64,000 nucleotides of DNA from Chryseobacterium nakagawai. Its GTDB lineage: Bacteria > Bacteroidota > Bacteroidia > Flavobacteriales > Weeksellaceae. Positions within the stretch are counted from its first letter, which is position 1. Each line of letters begins with the position of its first letter. The position numbers and the translations under genes are program-made. This document shows positions 34,795-43,682 of the stretch, in pieces. The stretch lies in NCBI RefSeq assembly GCF_900637665.1, contig NZ_LR134386.1:1418501-1482500 (forward strand). The letters are read 5' to 3'. Below the pieces are notes generated by a model. The model was not told the origin of the DNA. It did not search any database and saw only the letters and a list, made by a program, of their open reading frames with translations.

Positions 34795-35568
34795 ATGGCA
34801 AAAATCATAGGTATAGCTAATCAAAAAGGTGGGGTAGGAAAAACGACCACTGCCGTAAACTTAGCCGCAGCATTAGGAGTATTGGAAAAGAAAATATTGA
34901 TTATTGACGCTGACCCTCAGGCCAATGCTACATCTGGTTTGGGAGTAGAAGATGTTCAGTATTCTACCTATAATCTACTGGAGCATAGTGCAGATACAAG
35001 AACCTGTATCAAAAGAACGGCAACGCCGAATCTGGATATTATTCCATCACATATTGACCTGGTAGCGGCAGAGATTGAATTGGTAGACAAGGAAGATCGT
35101 GAATATATGCTGAAAAAAGCCTTGGCCAGTGTAAGAGATGATTATGATTATATCATCATCGATTGTGCACCGAGTTTAGGTTTGATTACAGTAAACGCAC
35201 TTACCGCAGCAGATTCTGTGATTATCCCTATCCAATGTGAATATTTTGCATTAGAAGGACTTGGAAAACTTTTGAACACCGTTAAAAACGTTCAGAAAAT
35301 CCATAACAAAGATCTTGGAATAGAAGGTCTTCTTCTTACCATGTACGATAGCAGATTAAGACTGTCTAACCAGGTAGTGGAAGAAGTCAATCTTCACTTC
35401 CCGGAAATGGTTTTTGAAACCATTATCAGCAGAAATGTAAGATTGAGTGAAGCTCCAAGCTTCGGAGAAAGTATCCTGAACTATGATGCCGAAAGTAAAG
35501 GGGCAGTTCAGTATATTCAGTTAGCTGAAGAAGTTCTTTTAAAGAACGAAAACTTAATAAAGAATTAA
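34795..35568 (+). CDS. parA: ParA/Soj chromosome-partition ATPase
   Basis: Cytosolic ATPase of 257 residues for chromosome segregation. The deviant Walker A is KGGVGKTT at residues 11-18, with the signature lysine, and DADPQANAT and IIIDCAPSLGL follow. The length is that of small chromosomal ParA/Soj proteins. I use the ATG of MAKIIGIANQ because the TTG seven codons upstream lies in the promoter. It is followed by parB after 74 bases, so the two form the segregation operon with DUF5683, dapB, lepB and WbqC downstream. Confidence 0.93.
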   Translation: MAKIIGIANQKGGVGKTTTAVNLAAALGVLEKKILIIDADPQANATSGLGVEDVQYSTYNLLEHSADTRTCIKRTATPNLDIIPSHIDLVAAEIELVDKEDREYMLKKALASVRDDYDYIIIDCAPSLGLITVNALTAADSVIIPIQCEYFALEGLGKLLNTVKNVQKIHNKDLGIEGLLLTMYDSRLRLSNQVVEEVNLHFPEMVFETIISRNVRLSEAPSFGESILNYDAESKGAVQYIQLAEEVLLKNENLIKN

Positions 35569-35642
35569 ATTAATAATAAATGGCCAATGAGTGAATGGTA
35601 AGGTAACCATCACTTAGCAAACATCATTTATCAATTATATCT

Positions 35643-36533
35643 ATGAAGGACAAAAAAAGAGCTATGGGACGCGGCTTGGGCGCCATTTTAAGTGCAGAAT
35701 CCAAAGCAACTGTAAATTCTGCTACCGATGAGGGGGCAGATAAGTTTGTGGGAAATATTGTAGAAGTTGCGCTTGAAGATATATATCCGAACCCAACGCA
35801 GCCGAGAACTTATTTTGATGAAAAAGCACTAGAAGAATTAGCACAGTCTATTAAAAATTTGGGGATAATTCAGCCGATTACCCTAAGAAAAGACGGCGAG
35901 AAATTCGAGATCATATCCGGGGAAAGACGTTACAGAGCAAGTAAAATTGCAGGTTTAACAACAGTTCCGGCTTATATTCGTTTGGTAAATGATCAGGAGC
36001 TTCTTGAGATGGCTCTTGTTGAAAACATCCAGAGAGAAGATCTTGACGCAATTGAAATTGCCCTTACTTATCACAGGCTTTTGGAAGAAATTGGTCTTAC
36101 TCAGGAAAATCTAAGCCAGAGGATTGGGAAAGATAGAAGTACCATTACCAATTCAATCAGGCTTTTAAGATTGAATCCCGATATTCAGAATGCGATCAGA
36201 AGCGGGGAAATTTCTGCAGGACATGGTAGAGCAATCATCAGTGTTGAAAGTGAAGAAGATCAGCAGGTTTTATTTGATCTTATCATTAAAGAAAAATTAA
36301 ATGTTCGTCAGGCTGAACAGGCTGCGGCAGCATTAAAAAATCCAAAGTCTCCGGCGGCTAAGAAAGTAAACGCCGAACTTTCCAATAACTATAAAAGAGC
36401 CCAGAAGACCATCGCTGACATCCTGGATGTAAAAGTAGAGATCAAGGCTTCTGGAAATGGTAAAAAAGGTAAAATTGTTCTGGACTTCAAAAATGAAGAA
36501 GAGTTGGAATATATTTTATCCCATATTAAATAA
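35643..36533 (+). CDS. parB: ParB/Spo0J chromosome-partition protein
   Basis: DNA- and CTP-binding partition protein of 296 residues. The N terminus has the RGLGAILS box (residues 9-16), then the ParB/Srx domain with NPTQPRTYFDE (near 50) and GERRYRAS (near 95), a helix-turn-helix (LSQRIGKDRSTITNSIRLL, near 155), and a C-terminal dimer domain. It should bind parS; no full parS site was found in this window. parA lies upstream and a DUF5683 gene abuts its stop codon. Confidence 0.94.
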   Translation: MKDKKRAMGRGLGAILSAESKATVNSATDEGADKFVGNIVEVALEDIYPNPTQPRTYFDEKALEELAQSIKNLGIIQPITLRKDGEKFEIISGERRYRASKIAGLTTVPAYIRLVNDQELLEMALVENIQREDLDAIEIALTYHRLLEEIGLTQENLSQRIGKDRSTITNSIRLLRLNPDIQNAIRSGEISAGHGRAIISVESEEDQQVLFDLIIKEKLNVRQAEQAAAALKNPKSPAAKKVNAELSNNYKRAQKTIADILDVKVEIKASGNGKKGKIVLDFKNEEELEYILSHIK

Positions 36534-37172
36534 ATGAAGAAAATATTTTTCACATTTTTCTTGTGTATTACTGCATTGGCATATTCACAAGTTGCACCTA
36601 TTGATACCGTTCGGGTAATAACGCCTACGAAAGAAGAACTTCGTTTGGTAAAACCAACCAAAACAGAAGCTAAGATCATTGAAGATCTTGAAAAGGCGAA
36701 TGGTCCTACCAGAACAACCATAAAGCTTAACCCAACCAGAGCTGGTCTGTATTCTGCGGTATTTCCTGGTTTAGGACAGTTCTATAATAAAAAATATTGG
36801 AAAATTCCAATCGTTTGGGGAGCTGTAGGAGCGGGAGTAGGTATTGCAATATGGAATGATAATCAATACAAGAAATACAGGGAATACTATATTGCTAAGC
36901 TAAATGGTACACCCAATGAGTTTGTGGACGCCCGTCCTTGGTTAGATAAGAGGGCATTAGGAAATGCTCAGGATAGAGCAAAAAGGCAAAGAGATTATGC
37001 CATTGCCATTACAGGATTAATCTATATATTGAATATCGTAGATGCTGTTGTGGATGCCCATCTTTATGAAAGCCGTCATGATCCTGATTTAACTTTTAAG
37101 CCATCATTAATCCAAGATCAGTATGGATTTGATGCCCCAAAAACAGGATTTGCTTTAAGTTATAGATTTTAA
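36534..37172 (+). CDS. DUF5683 protein
   Basis: Protein of 212 residues with a signal peptide (ITALAYSQ). The segment NPTRAGLYSAVFPGLGQFYNKKYWKIPIVWG near residues 64-95 is the DUF5683 hallmark, with a glycine-rich turn and a first membrane helix, followed by YAIAITGLIYILNIVDAVVDAHL. Two membrane segments suggest envelope localisation. Function unknown. Its ATG directly follows the parB stop (no spacer), so it is in the same transcript. Confidence 0.85.
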   Translation: MKKIFFTFFLCITALAYSQVAPIDTVRVITPTKEELRLVKPTKTEAKIIEDLEKANGPTRTTIKLNPTRAGLYSAVFPGLGQFYNKKYWKIPIVWGAVGAGVGIAIWNDNQYKKYREYYIAKLNGTPNEFVDARPWLDKRALGNAQDRAKRQRDYAIAITGLIYILNIVDAVVDAHLYESRHDPDLTFKPSLIQDQYGFDAPKTGFALSYRF

Positions 37173-37232
37173 TAGACAATACATACAGGATACTGAAAGG
37201 TAGAATGTAACAATCAAAATAAAAAAGATTAC

Positions 37233-37934
37233 ATGAAAATAGCATTAGTTGGTTACGGTAAAATGGGTAAGATCATTGATGAGATCGCACAGAAAAGAGG
37301 TCACGAAGTGGTGGCTCGCCTTAAGGAAACCCCAACTGCTGAAAATCTTAACAATCCAGATGTTGTTATTGAGTTTTCCTTACCGGAAGTTGCCTATGAC
37401 AATATCAAAGCCTGCCTTGAGAATAAAATTCCGGTAATCTGCGGAACAACAGGATGGCTGGAGAAAAAAGCTGAAATAGAAAAACTTGCTGTAGATAATG
37501 ATACAGCGTTTTTATATGGTTCAAACTTTAGTTTAGGTGTTAACTTATTTTTTGCTTTAAACGAAAAACTGGCTGATCTCATGAAGAATGTAAATGAATA
37601 TTCTTGTCAGTTGGAAGAAATTCACCATATCCATAAAAAAGATGCCCCAAGCGGAACAGCAATTTCTATAGCAGAAGGGATCATTAATAACAATCCGAAA
37701 TTTGACGCCTGGAAACTGGAAGAAACAGAAGGTAAGCAACTGGGGATTTTCGCTGTTCGTGAAGATGAAGTTCCGGGAACTCACAGTGTTTTCTACAGAA
37801 GTGAAGTGGATGAAATTGAGATCAAACATACCGCATTCAACCGAAATGGCTTTGCATTAGGAGCAGTAGTCGCTGCCGAATGGATCAAAGATAAAAAAGG
37901 AAACTTCGGAATGAAGGATGTTTTAGGGCTTTAA
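37233..37934 (+). CDS. dapB: 4-hydroxy-tetrahydrodipicolinate reductase
   Basis: Enzyme of 233 residues of the lysine/meso-diaminopimelate pathway. The Rossmann glycine motif VGYGKMGK (residues 5-12), CGTTGW (near 71), SNFSLGVN (near 91), and the signature EIHHIHKKDAPSGTA (near 123) carry the catalytic His and Lys. The protein is shorter than the E. coli form (273) but typical of Bacteroidota. It sits between DUF5683 and lepB. Confidence 0.94.
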   Translation: MKIALVGYGKMGKIIDEIAQKRGHEVVARLKETPTAENLNNPDVVIEFSLPEVAYDNIKACLENKIPVICGTTGWLEKKAEIEKLAVDNDTAFLYGSNFSLGVNLFFALNEKLADLMKNVNEYSCQLEEIHHIHKKDAPSGTAISIAEGIINNNPKFDAWKLEETEGKQLGIFAVREDEVPGTHSVFYRSEVDEIEIKHTAFNRNGFALGAVVAAEWIKDKKGNFGMKDVLGL

Positions 37935-37969
37935 TTGTAACAAATTCTGTAAATTGCAGACCAATATGA

Positions 37970-38042
37970 AAATGATGAATAGTGAATTGTCAATAGCGGA
38001 AAAGCTGTTATCATTTATTACTCATCATTTATCATTTATATC
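37970..38042. repeat. Degenerate TCATTTATCA word repeat upstream of lepB
   Basis: TATCATTTATTACTCATCAT and TTATCATTTATATCA follow GATGAATAGTGAATTG, which is an imperfect inverse. The words match those of the hairpin at 995-1,050. Confidence 0.5.
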
Positions 38043-38065
38043 ATAAGAACAGGCACAAAAAAATT

Positions 38066-39715
38066 ATGAATTATTTTTTAACGTATACAGTGTATGTCCT
38101 CATTTTATCAGTATTAATGGGGATTTCAACATGGAAGTTGTTTAAGAAAATGGGGTATAGTCCTTTATTTGCATTTATACCTTTCTATAACTATTTTATC
38201 ATCTTAAAAGAAACAAAACATCCGAAATGGTGGGCAATCCTTTCGTATCTACCGATTGTAGGGCCAATCATGATGTCTGTTTTCCATCTTTATTTAGTAA
38301 AGAAGTTTGGAAAAACGCTTTTCAAGGATCAGATCCTTACAGTGATTCTTCCGTTCATCTACATGGCAACCATCAACTATTCTAAAGATGTGGAATTGGA
38401 AGATGAAAATGCAAATGACCTGTTTCTTACTGATGAAGAAAAAGAAGCGAAAAAGAAAGATACATTTCTTGGATCTATTACTTTTGCCGTTGTATTTGCA
38501 ACGATTATTCACGTTTTTGTAACGCAGCCATTTGGAATTCCTACAGGTTCCATGGAGAGAACCTTATTAGTAGGAGACTTTCTTTTCGTAAACAAATGGA
38601 GCTATGGATACAGACTTCCAATGCGTCCTTTAGCGATACCTTTCCTTCAGGGAACGATTATGGATACAGGGCAGAAAGGAAATCCAAAAGATGATCCTAA
38701 ATCTTATGTAGACGGAGTAAAATTACCTTATACAAGAATTTTACAATTCAATAAGCCGCAGAGAAATGATGTTGTAGTATTCAACTATCCTCAGGATTCA
38801 GTTCATACGGCAATCGATAGAAAAGATCCTTATGTAAAAAGATGTGTGGCAACAGCAGGGGATACTTTCGAAATGAGAGCCGGAAGACTTTTCGTCAACG
38901 GAAAACCGGAAACAGTTTTAGGAGATCAGGAAGTACAGCATAGATATATTGTAACTACTGATAGCCAGTTAGATATTCCTACATTATACAAAGCTTACGG
39001 ATTTTTGCCGGTACAAGAAATACAGCAGAATAACGGAGGATTTATTTATGGTTTCCAAGGGCTTACAGATAAGATTGCTAAAGATATTAAAGAGCTTCCT
39101 CATGTAGTAGACATGAAAGAAGATGTTTCGGTGAAAGGTGAAGCTGCCATAGCGTATAGAGATGAAGCCAGAACAAAAATTGATACAACACAGTCTATTT
39201 TCCCTGTTAATAAACCTTGGAACCAGGATTGGTATGGTCCGGTAAGAATTCCTAAGAAAGGAGATGTGGTAGCTATTAATAACGAAACCCTTCCAATGTT
39301 CCAGTGGATTATTTCCGAATATGAGCACAACAGCTTAGAAAAGAAAAACGGGAAAATTTTTATTAACGGAAAAGAAGCCAACCAATATACTATTCAACAG
39401 GATTATTATATGATGGTAGGAGACAATAGAGACGCTTCATTAGATGCAAGATTCTTTGGTTTCGTTCCAGAAGAAAATATCGTTGGAAAACCAATGTTTA
39501 CATGGATGAGTCTTCAAGGAGCTTTTGCAGACAGCAGCTCTACATATCAGGCACCGTTCAAAATCCGTTGGGACAGAATGTTTAAAGCAACCAATACAGG
39601 AGAAGCTAATAAAACTTCATACTGGTGGATTGCAGCCATGATTTTAATATTATTCTTCGGTTGGGAGTATTTCGTGAAATTATTCAGAAAGAATAAGACA
39701 GAAGACGAACTATAA
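38066..39715 (+). CDS. lepB: Signal peptidase I with N-terminal DUF5684-like membrane region
   Basis: Inner-membrane protease of 549 residues that removes signal peptides. Residues 1-105 hold three hydrophobic segments with GYSPLFAFIPFYNYF, as in DUF5684. The S26 catalytic part follows: a membrane helix (about 137-153), the serine box IPTGSMERTLLVGD with Ser162, and the general base Lys258 in YVKRCVATAGD. Box E GDNRDASLDARFFGFVPEENI lies near 452. A stretch of about 140 residues between the lysine box and box E is absent in E. coli LepB. One more membrane helix (about 525-543) closes it. Both catalytic residues are intact. Confidence 0.92.
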   Translation: MNYFLTYTVYVLILSVLMGISTWKLFKKMGYSPLFAFIPFYNYFIILKETKHPKWWAILSYLPIVGPIMMSVFHLYLVKKFGKTLFKDQILTVILPFIYMATINYSKDVELEDENANDLFLTDEEKEAKKKDTFLGSITFAVVFATIIHVFVTQPFGIPTGSMERTLLVGDFLFVNKWSYGYRLPMRPLAIPFLQGTIMDTGQKGNPKDDPKSYVDGVKLPYTRILQFNKPQRNDVVVFNYPQDSVHTAIDRKDPYVKRCVATAGDTFEMRAGRLFVNGKPETVLGDQEVQHRYIVTTDSQLDIPTLYKAYGFLPVQEIQQNNGGFIYGFQGLTDKIAKDIKELPHVVDMKEDVSVKGEAAIAYRDEARTKIDTTQSIFPVNKPWNQDWYGPVRIPKKGDVVAINNETLPMFQWIISEYEHNSLEKKNGKIFINGKEANQYTIQQDYYMMVGDNRDASLDARFFGFVPEENIVGKPMFTWMSLQGAFADSSSTYQAPFKIRWDRMFKATNTGEANKTSYWWIAAMILILFFGWEYFVKLFRKNKTEDEL

Positions 39716-39736
39716 ATAAAATTAAACTTAAAATAG

Positions 39737-39768
39737 AATGAAGTATTTGAAAAAATACTTCATTTTTG
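39737..39768 (+). terminator. Terminator after lepB
   Basis: A perfect 12-bp stem AATGAAGTATTT / AAATACTTCATT with loop GAAA, then TTT. It is followed at once by WbqC; CATTTTTG within it may be that gene's -7 element. Confidence 0.65.
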
Positions 39769-39772
39769 CATT

Positions 39773-40390
39773 ATGAATATGAAGAATGTTTTATTGCCGG
39801 TATTTTATATGCCACCGGTTTCATGGTTTTCAGTGTTTTTAGATGCTGAAAATGAAGTTGTATTGGAACAGTTTGAAAATTTCCCGAAACAAACCTATAG
39901 AAACAGATCTAATATCTATGGGGCTAATGGGAAATTATCTCTCATTATTCCAATCAACCATAACGGAAAAAGAGAATTTAAAGATATTGAGATTTCTTAT
40001 AGGGAAGATTGGAGAACTCTTCACTGGAAATCAATTCAGACAGCTTATCAAAGCTCCCCTTACTTTGAGTACTATGAAGATAAGTTCAGAAAGATCTTTG
40101 ATCTTAAGGAAAAGTTTCTTTTAGATTTTAACCTTAAAGGGTTAGAAGTCATTCAACAGATACTCAAAACAGAAAAGGCACACTCTTTGAATGAAGAATA
40201 TATCAAAAATCCGGAAGGGATTAGTTTCAGAGAAAAATTTTCTGCAAAACATCCTTCAGAATTTGAGATGGAAAGCTATTATCAGACCTTCTCAGACAAA
40301 TTAGGATTTTTAAAAGATTTATCGGTTTTGGATCTTATCTGTAACAAAGGTCCTGAATCGCTTGTTTACATAAAAAATATAAAACATTAA
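39773..40390 (+). CDS. WbqC family protein
   Basis: Cytosolic protein of 205 residues of the WbqC-like family. The N terminus (LLPVFYMPPVSWFSVFL) and FPKQTYRNRSNIYGANGKLSL match the family, which includes proteins found near O-antigen and other glycan loci. The length is typical (about 200-230). No enzymatic role has been established for it. The gene follows lepB, an arrangement common in this group. The second in-frame ATG (39779) is an equally possible start. Confidence 0.8.
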   Translation: MNMKNVLLPVFYMPPVSWFSVFLDAENEVVLEQFENFPKQTYRNRSNIYGANGKLSLIIPINHNGKREFKDIEISYREDWRTLHWKSIQTAYQSSPYFEYYEDKFRKIFDLKEKFLLDFNLKGLEVIQQILKTEKAHSLNEEYIKNPEGISFREKFSAKHPSEFEMESYYQTFSDKLGFLKDLSVLDLICNKGPESLVYIKNIKH

Positions 40391-40466
40391 TATAGGATTG
40401 TCACTATCAGTATAGATTACAAAAACAGATGACGGTTGTATATGACTTTAAAACAAATATCAATAT

Positions 40467-42140
40467 ATGAAAAAGGTATTATTAGCTGCAGTTTTTTTAA
40501 CGGGTTTTGGATTCTCCTTTGCACAGGAGTCGAAAGCTAAAAGTGTTGACCCCAATGAAGATAAAAATCTGATGATGTGGTATCACAAAGATTTTGCGAC
40601 TTCAAAAGTATATGGTGTTAATACTGAAAATGCATATAAATATCTGGAATCAAAAGGATTAAAGCCTAAGACAGTAATCGTTGGAGTTTTGGATAGTGGC
40701 GTTCAGGTAGATCATCCGGGATTGGTGAAAAATATGTGGACTAACCCTAATGAAATACCTGGAAACGGTAAAGATGATGATGGAAACGGATATATCGATG
40801 ATATTCACGGATGGAACTTTATTGGAGGGAAAAATGGTGATATTGACATCGATAATATGGAAGTAACAAGAGTTGTTGCTAAATATAAACCTCTTTTTGA
40901 AGGAGATGACTCTGCGAAGAACAAGGCAAATCAGGCTAAAATGCCAGAAGACTTTGCCATGTATATGAAAGCTAAAGATCTTTTCACAAAGAAAAGTGTC
41001 GAGTCTCAGCAGAATTTCAGAACATACTCTATGATCAATGAGCTGATCCCTAATATGGTGAAACTACTGGCAGGGAAACCGGTAACTGCTGAAACTATTG
41101 CAGCCATTAAAAAGCCTACAGATCAAAAGGATGCCATTGCTTTAGAGATTTTAGGCCAGGTTTCTCAAAATCCTGATTTTAAAGGAAAATCTTCTGCTGA
41201 ATTTGAAGAGAGGATGAAAAAGGATATGAAAGAGGCCATCGATCATTTTGCACCGGCAGCAAAACAATATGACCTTTCATATGATCCTAGAAAAGAAATA
41301 GTAGGAGATAATTATGATGATTATTCTGAAAAGAATTACGGGAACAATCATTATGAAGGACCTGATGCAGAACATGGAACACACGTAGCCGGAATTATTG
41401 CAGGACTTCCACAAGGAAAAGAAATCCAACATGGTATTGCTTCAAGAGTGGCTAAAATTATGACTGTAAGAGCCGTTCCTGATGGTGATGAAAGGGATAA
41501 AGACGTTGCCAATGCGATCAGATACGCTGTAGATAACGGTGCTAAAATCCTGAACATGAGTTTTGGTAAACCGGTTTCTCCAGGTAAAAATGTAGTTTGG
41601 GATGCCTTTAAATATGCCGAAGATAAAGGAGTTCTTTTAGTGAAAGCAGCAGGTAATGAGAATGAAGATGTAGCCGAACATTTAGCATATCCTACCAACT
41701 ATAAAAATGTTAATGATGACAAACCATTTGTCAATAACGTGATCGTGGTAGGAGCAAGTACAAATAATAACAATGCACTAAGAGCAAGCTTCTCCAACTT
41801 CAATAAGAAAATGGTAGATGTTTTTGCTCCGGGAGAAAGAATATATTCAACCGTTAAAGGAAGTAAGTATGAGTATTTGGATGGAACATCTATGGCTTCT
41901 CCGGTAGTATCCGGAGCAGCAGCAGTTCTGTTGGCTTATATGCCGAACCTTAAACCTGACCAGATTATTGAAGCATTGAAAAAATCAAGCAATCTGAGTT
42001 CAGCTAATGGTTTTACTGATTTTTCTGCTGCAGGAGGAGTTATAGATGTGAAAAAGGCAGCTGAATACGCTTATAATAACTTCTATAGCGGAAGCAAAGT
42101 GCCTGTTGTTAAAAAAGCAGCTAAAGCTGTTAAAAAATAA
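40467..42140 (+). CDS. Secreted subtilisin-like (S8) serine protease
   Basis: Exported protease of 557 residues. A signal peptide ends at FSFAQ (residue 20). The catalytic triad is Asp76 in VLDSGVQ, His303 in EHGTHVAGI and Ser475 in DGTSMASP, with the oxyanion Asn in AAGNEN near 396. About 225 residues separate Asp and His, far more than in typical subtilisins (about 30-40); the insert is charged and partly helical. No T9SS C-terminal sorting domain is evident; the C terminus is lysine/valine-rich (VVKKAAKAVKK). It is a single-gene unit with a terminator after it. Confidence 0.92.
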   Translation: MKKVLLAAVFLTGFGFSFAQESKAKSVDPNEDKNLMMWYHKDFATSKVYGVNTENAYKYLESKGLKPKTVIVGVLDSGVQVDHPGLVKNMWTNPNEIPGNGKDDDGNGYIDDIHGWNFIGGKNGDIDIDNMEVTRVVAKYKPLFEGDDSAKNKANQAKMPEDFAMYMKAKDLFTKKSVESQQNFRTYSMINELIPNMVKLLAGKPVTAETIAAIKKPTDQKDAIALEILGQVSQNPDFKGKSSAEFEERMKKDMKEAIDHFAPAAKQYDLSYDPRKEIVGDNYDDYSEKNYGNNHYEGPDAEHGTHVAGIIAGLPQGKEIQHGIASRVAKIMTVRAVPDGDERDKDVANAIRYAVDNGAKILNMSFGKPVSPGKNVVWDAFKYAEDKGVLLVKAAGNENEDVAEHLAYPTNYKNVNDDKPFVNNVIVVGASTNNNNALRASFSNFNKKMVDVFAPGERIYSTVKGSKYEYLDGTSMASPVVSGAAAVLLAYMPNLKPDQIIEALKKSSNLSSANGFTDFSAAGGVIDVKKAAEYAYNNFYSGSKVPVVKKAAKAVKK

Positions 42141-42270
42141 TTATTCGTAAATGATTATAATATCCATTTTATGAATGGAATGCTTGGAGACAACTGAGAT
42201 AAACCGCAATACGACGCTGTTTTGTTTTCTTCAATAAAAATGTTAAAATATTCATTTTTAAATAGCTAAT

Positions 42271-42305
42271 AAAAAAGTCCGAAATTTTTCGGACTTTTTT
42301 ATTTT
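42271..42305 (+). terminator. Terminator after the S8 protease gene
   Basis: A long stem AAAAAAGTCCGAA / TTCGGACTTTTTT with a 4-nt loop and a T-run on the plus strand. Confidence 0.85.
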
Positions 42306-42366
42306 TTAAATACAATTTTGGCACGGTTTTTTGTAACTTTAATGTAACAAAATAATAAACAACAAA

Positions 42367-42858
42367 ATGAAAAAGTTACTACTTGCAGGGATGTTAGGAA
42401 CATCACTTTTTGCAGTGTCTTGTTCCTCTGTGAATAACGCAGCTACATCTCAGAATCAGAGAGCCGACTTTCTTAAATTAAAAGGAGACTGGCAGATTGT
42501 GAGCATAGACTACGACAAAGGTTATAAAATTAAGCCTTTTGACGAAGGGGCAGATGCGCAGTGTTTCGTAGGAAGCCACTGGAGATTAATTCCGAACAAC
42601 TGGACAGGTGCTTATACCCTGAACGGAGGAGGAAGTTGTCCGGCAATTACACAGCCCATCAAGTTTGAAATCAAGAATGGTGATACATTTATGTTTAAAA
42701 AAGTTCTTGCAGGTACAAAAGCAAAACAGAATATTGCAGGATATACTTTATCAGTAATTAACCAAAGCACAGATCAGTTTTCTCTTCAGCAAGACGTTCC
42801 ATTTGAAGGCGGAAATGTAAAAGTAGTTTACAATTTCGAAAGAACTGGAATGAAATAA
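42367..42858 (+). CDS. Lipocalin-like lipoprotein
   Basis: Lipoprotein of 163 residues. The signal peptide ends at lipobox FAVSC (Cys19), then GDWQIVSIDYD and a series of beta strands typical of lipocalin-like domains (DUF-type in flavobacteria) end in VVYNFERTGMK. It precedes the OmpA-like gene by 26 bases and is probably co-transcribed. No ligand is known. Cys near residue 58 (DAQCFVG) and 79 (GGSCPAI) may form a disulphide bond. Confidence 0.72.
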   Translation: MKKLLLAGMLGTSLFAVSCSSVNNAATSQNQRADFLKLKGDWQIVSIDYDKGYKIKPFDEGADAQCFVGSHWRLIPNNWTGAYTLNGGGSCPAITQPIKFEIKNGDTFMFKKVLAGTKAKQNIAGYTLSVINQSTDQFSLQQDVPFEGGNVKVVYNFERTGMK

Positions 42859-42884
42859 TTTAAATAACATAAAAGATTAAAAAA

Positions 42885-43574
42885 ATGAAATTTACTAAAA
42901 CATACGTAGGAGCTCTTTTCTTGTCATCAGCATTATTGTTGACAAGTTGTGAAGCGGTTCAGAATTCAAATCACCAACAAAGAGGTACTGCTGTAGGTGT
43001 CGCTTCAGGTGCTGTACTGGGAGGTATCCTTGGAAATAATGTAGGAAGAGGAGGTAACGGTGCTATTGGTGCTGTATTAGGTGGTATTATCGGTGGTGTT
43101 GCAGGTAACGTTATCGGTAACAAAATGGATAAGCAGGCAAAAGATATTAAAGAAACTTTACCAGGTGCTCAGGTAGAAAGAGTAGGAGATGGTATTAAAG
43201 TTACGATGAATGAAAGTATCGTAAACTTCGCTTTCGACTCTTCAAATCTTACTTCTGTAGCGCAAAGTAACTTAGATAAATTAGCTAAAGTATTGGCTGA
43301 TAATCCTGATACTAACATCAATATCTACGGACACACAGACAGTGTAGGTAAGGATGCTTACAACATGGCTCTTTCTCAAAGAAGAGCAGATGCTGTAAAA
43401 GCTTACTTAGTAGGAAAAGGATTGGCAGGAAGCAGAATGTTCACAAAAGGTGAAGGTAAAAATATGCCGGTTGCAAGCAACGATACAGATGAAGGAAGAG
43501 CTAAAAACAGAAGAGTTGAATTTGCTATTACTGCAAACGAGAAAATGATTAATGATGCCAAGCAAGGGCAGTAA
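42885..43574 (+). CDS. OmpA family lipoprotein
   Basis: Outer-membrane anchored lipoprotein of 229 residues. Lipobox LLTSC with Cys22 follows a short signal peptide. Residues about 33-85 are a glycine-rich, membrane-inserted or flexible region (GTAVGVASGAVLGGILGN, GGIIGGVAGNVIGNK) like YMGG/Gly-zipper domains. The OmpA C-terminal domain (about 107-222) includes NIYGHTDSVG, NMALSQRRADAVKAYL and NRRVEFAI, so it binds peptidoglycan. A terminator follows. Confidence 0.9.
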   Translation: MKFTKTYVGALFLSSALLLTSCEAVQNSNHQQRGTAVGVASGAVLGGILGNNVGRGGNGAIGAVLGGIIGGVAGNVIGNKMDKQAKDIKETLPGAQVERVGDGIKVTMNESIVNFAFDSSNLTSVAQSNLDKLAKVLADNPDTNINIYGHTDSVGKDAYNMALSQRRADAVKAYLVGKGLAGSRMFTKGEGKNMPVASNDTDEGRAKNRRVEFAITANEKMINDAKQGQ

Positions 43575-43605
43575 TTAATTTAATATATAAATATTTTCGT
43601 AAAAG

Positions 43606-43628
43606 ACCGCCCCGGCGGTTTTTTTTGT
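43606..43628 (+). terminator. Terminator after the OmpA-like lipoprotein gene
   Basis: Compact stem ACCGC / GCGGT with loop CCCG, followed by a T-run of eight. Confidence 0.75.
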
Positions 43629-43682
43629 ATTTTTATACCTGTCAATTTTGAATTTATTATTTTTGTAATTGAAATAACATAA

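Noticed and set aside
38984..39381. Antisense frames of 93-114 codons opposite lepB
   Set aside because: Codon use is unnatural and the sense frame has both catalytic boxes; these are shadows.
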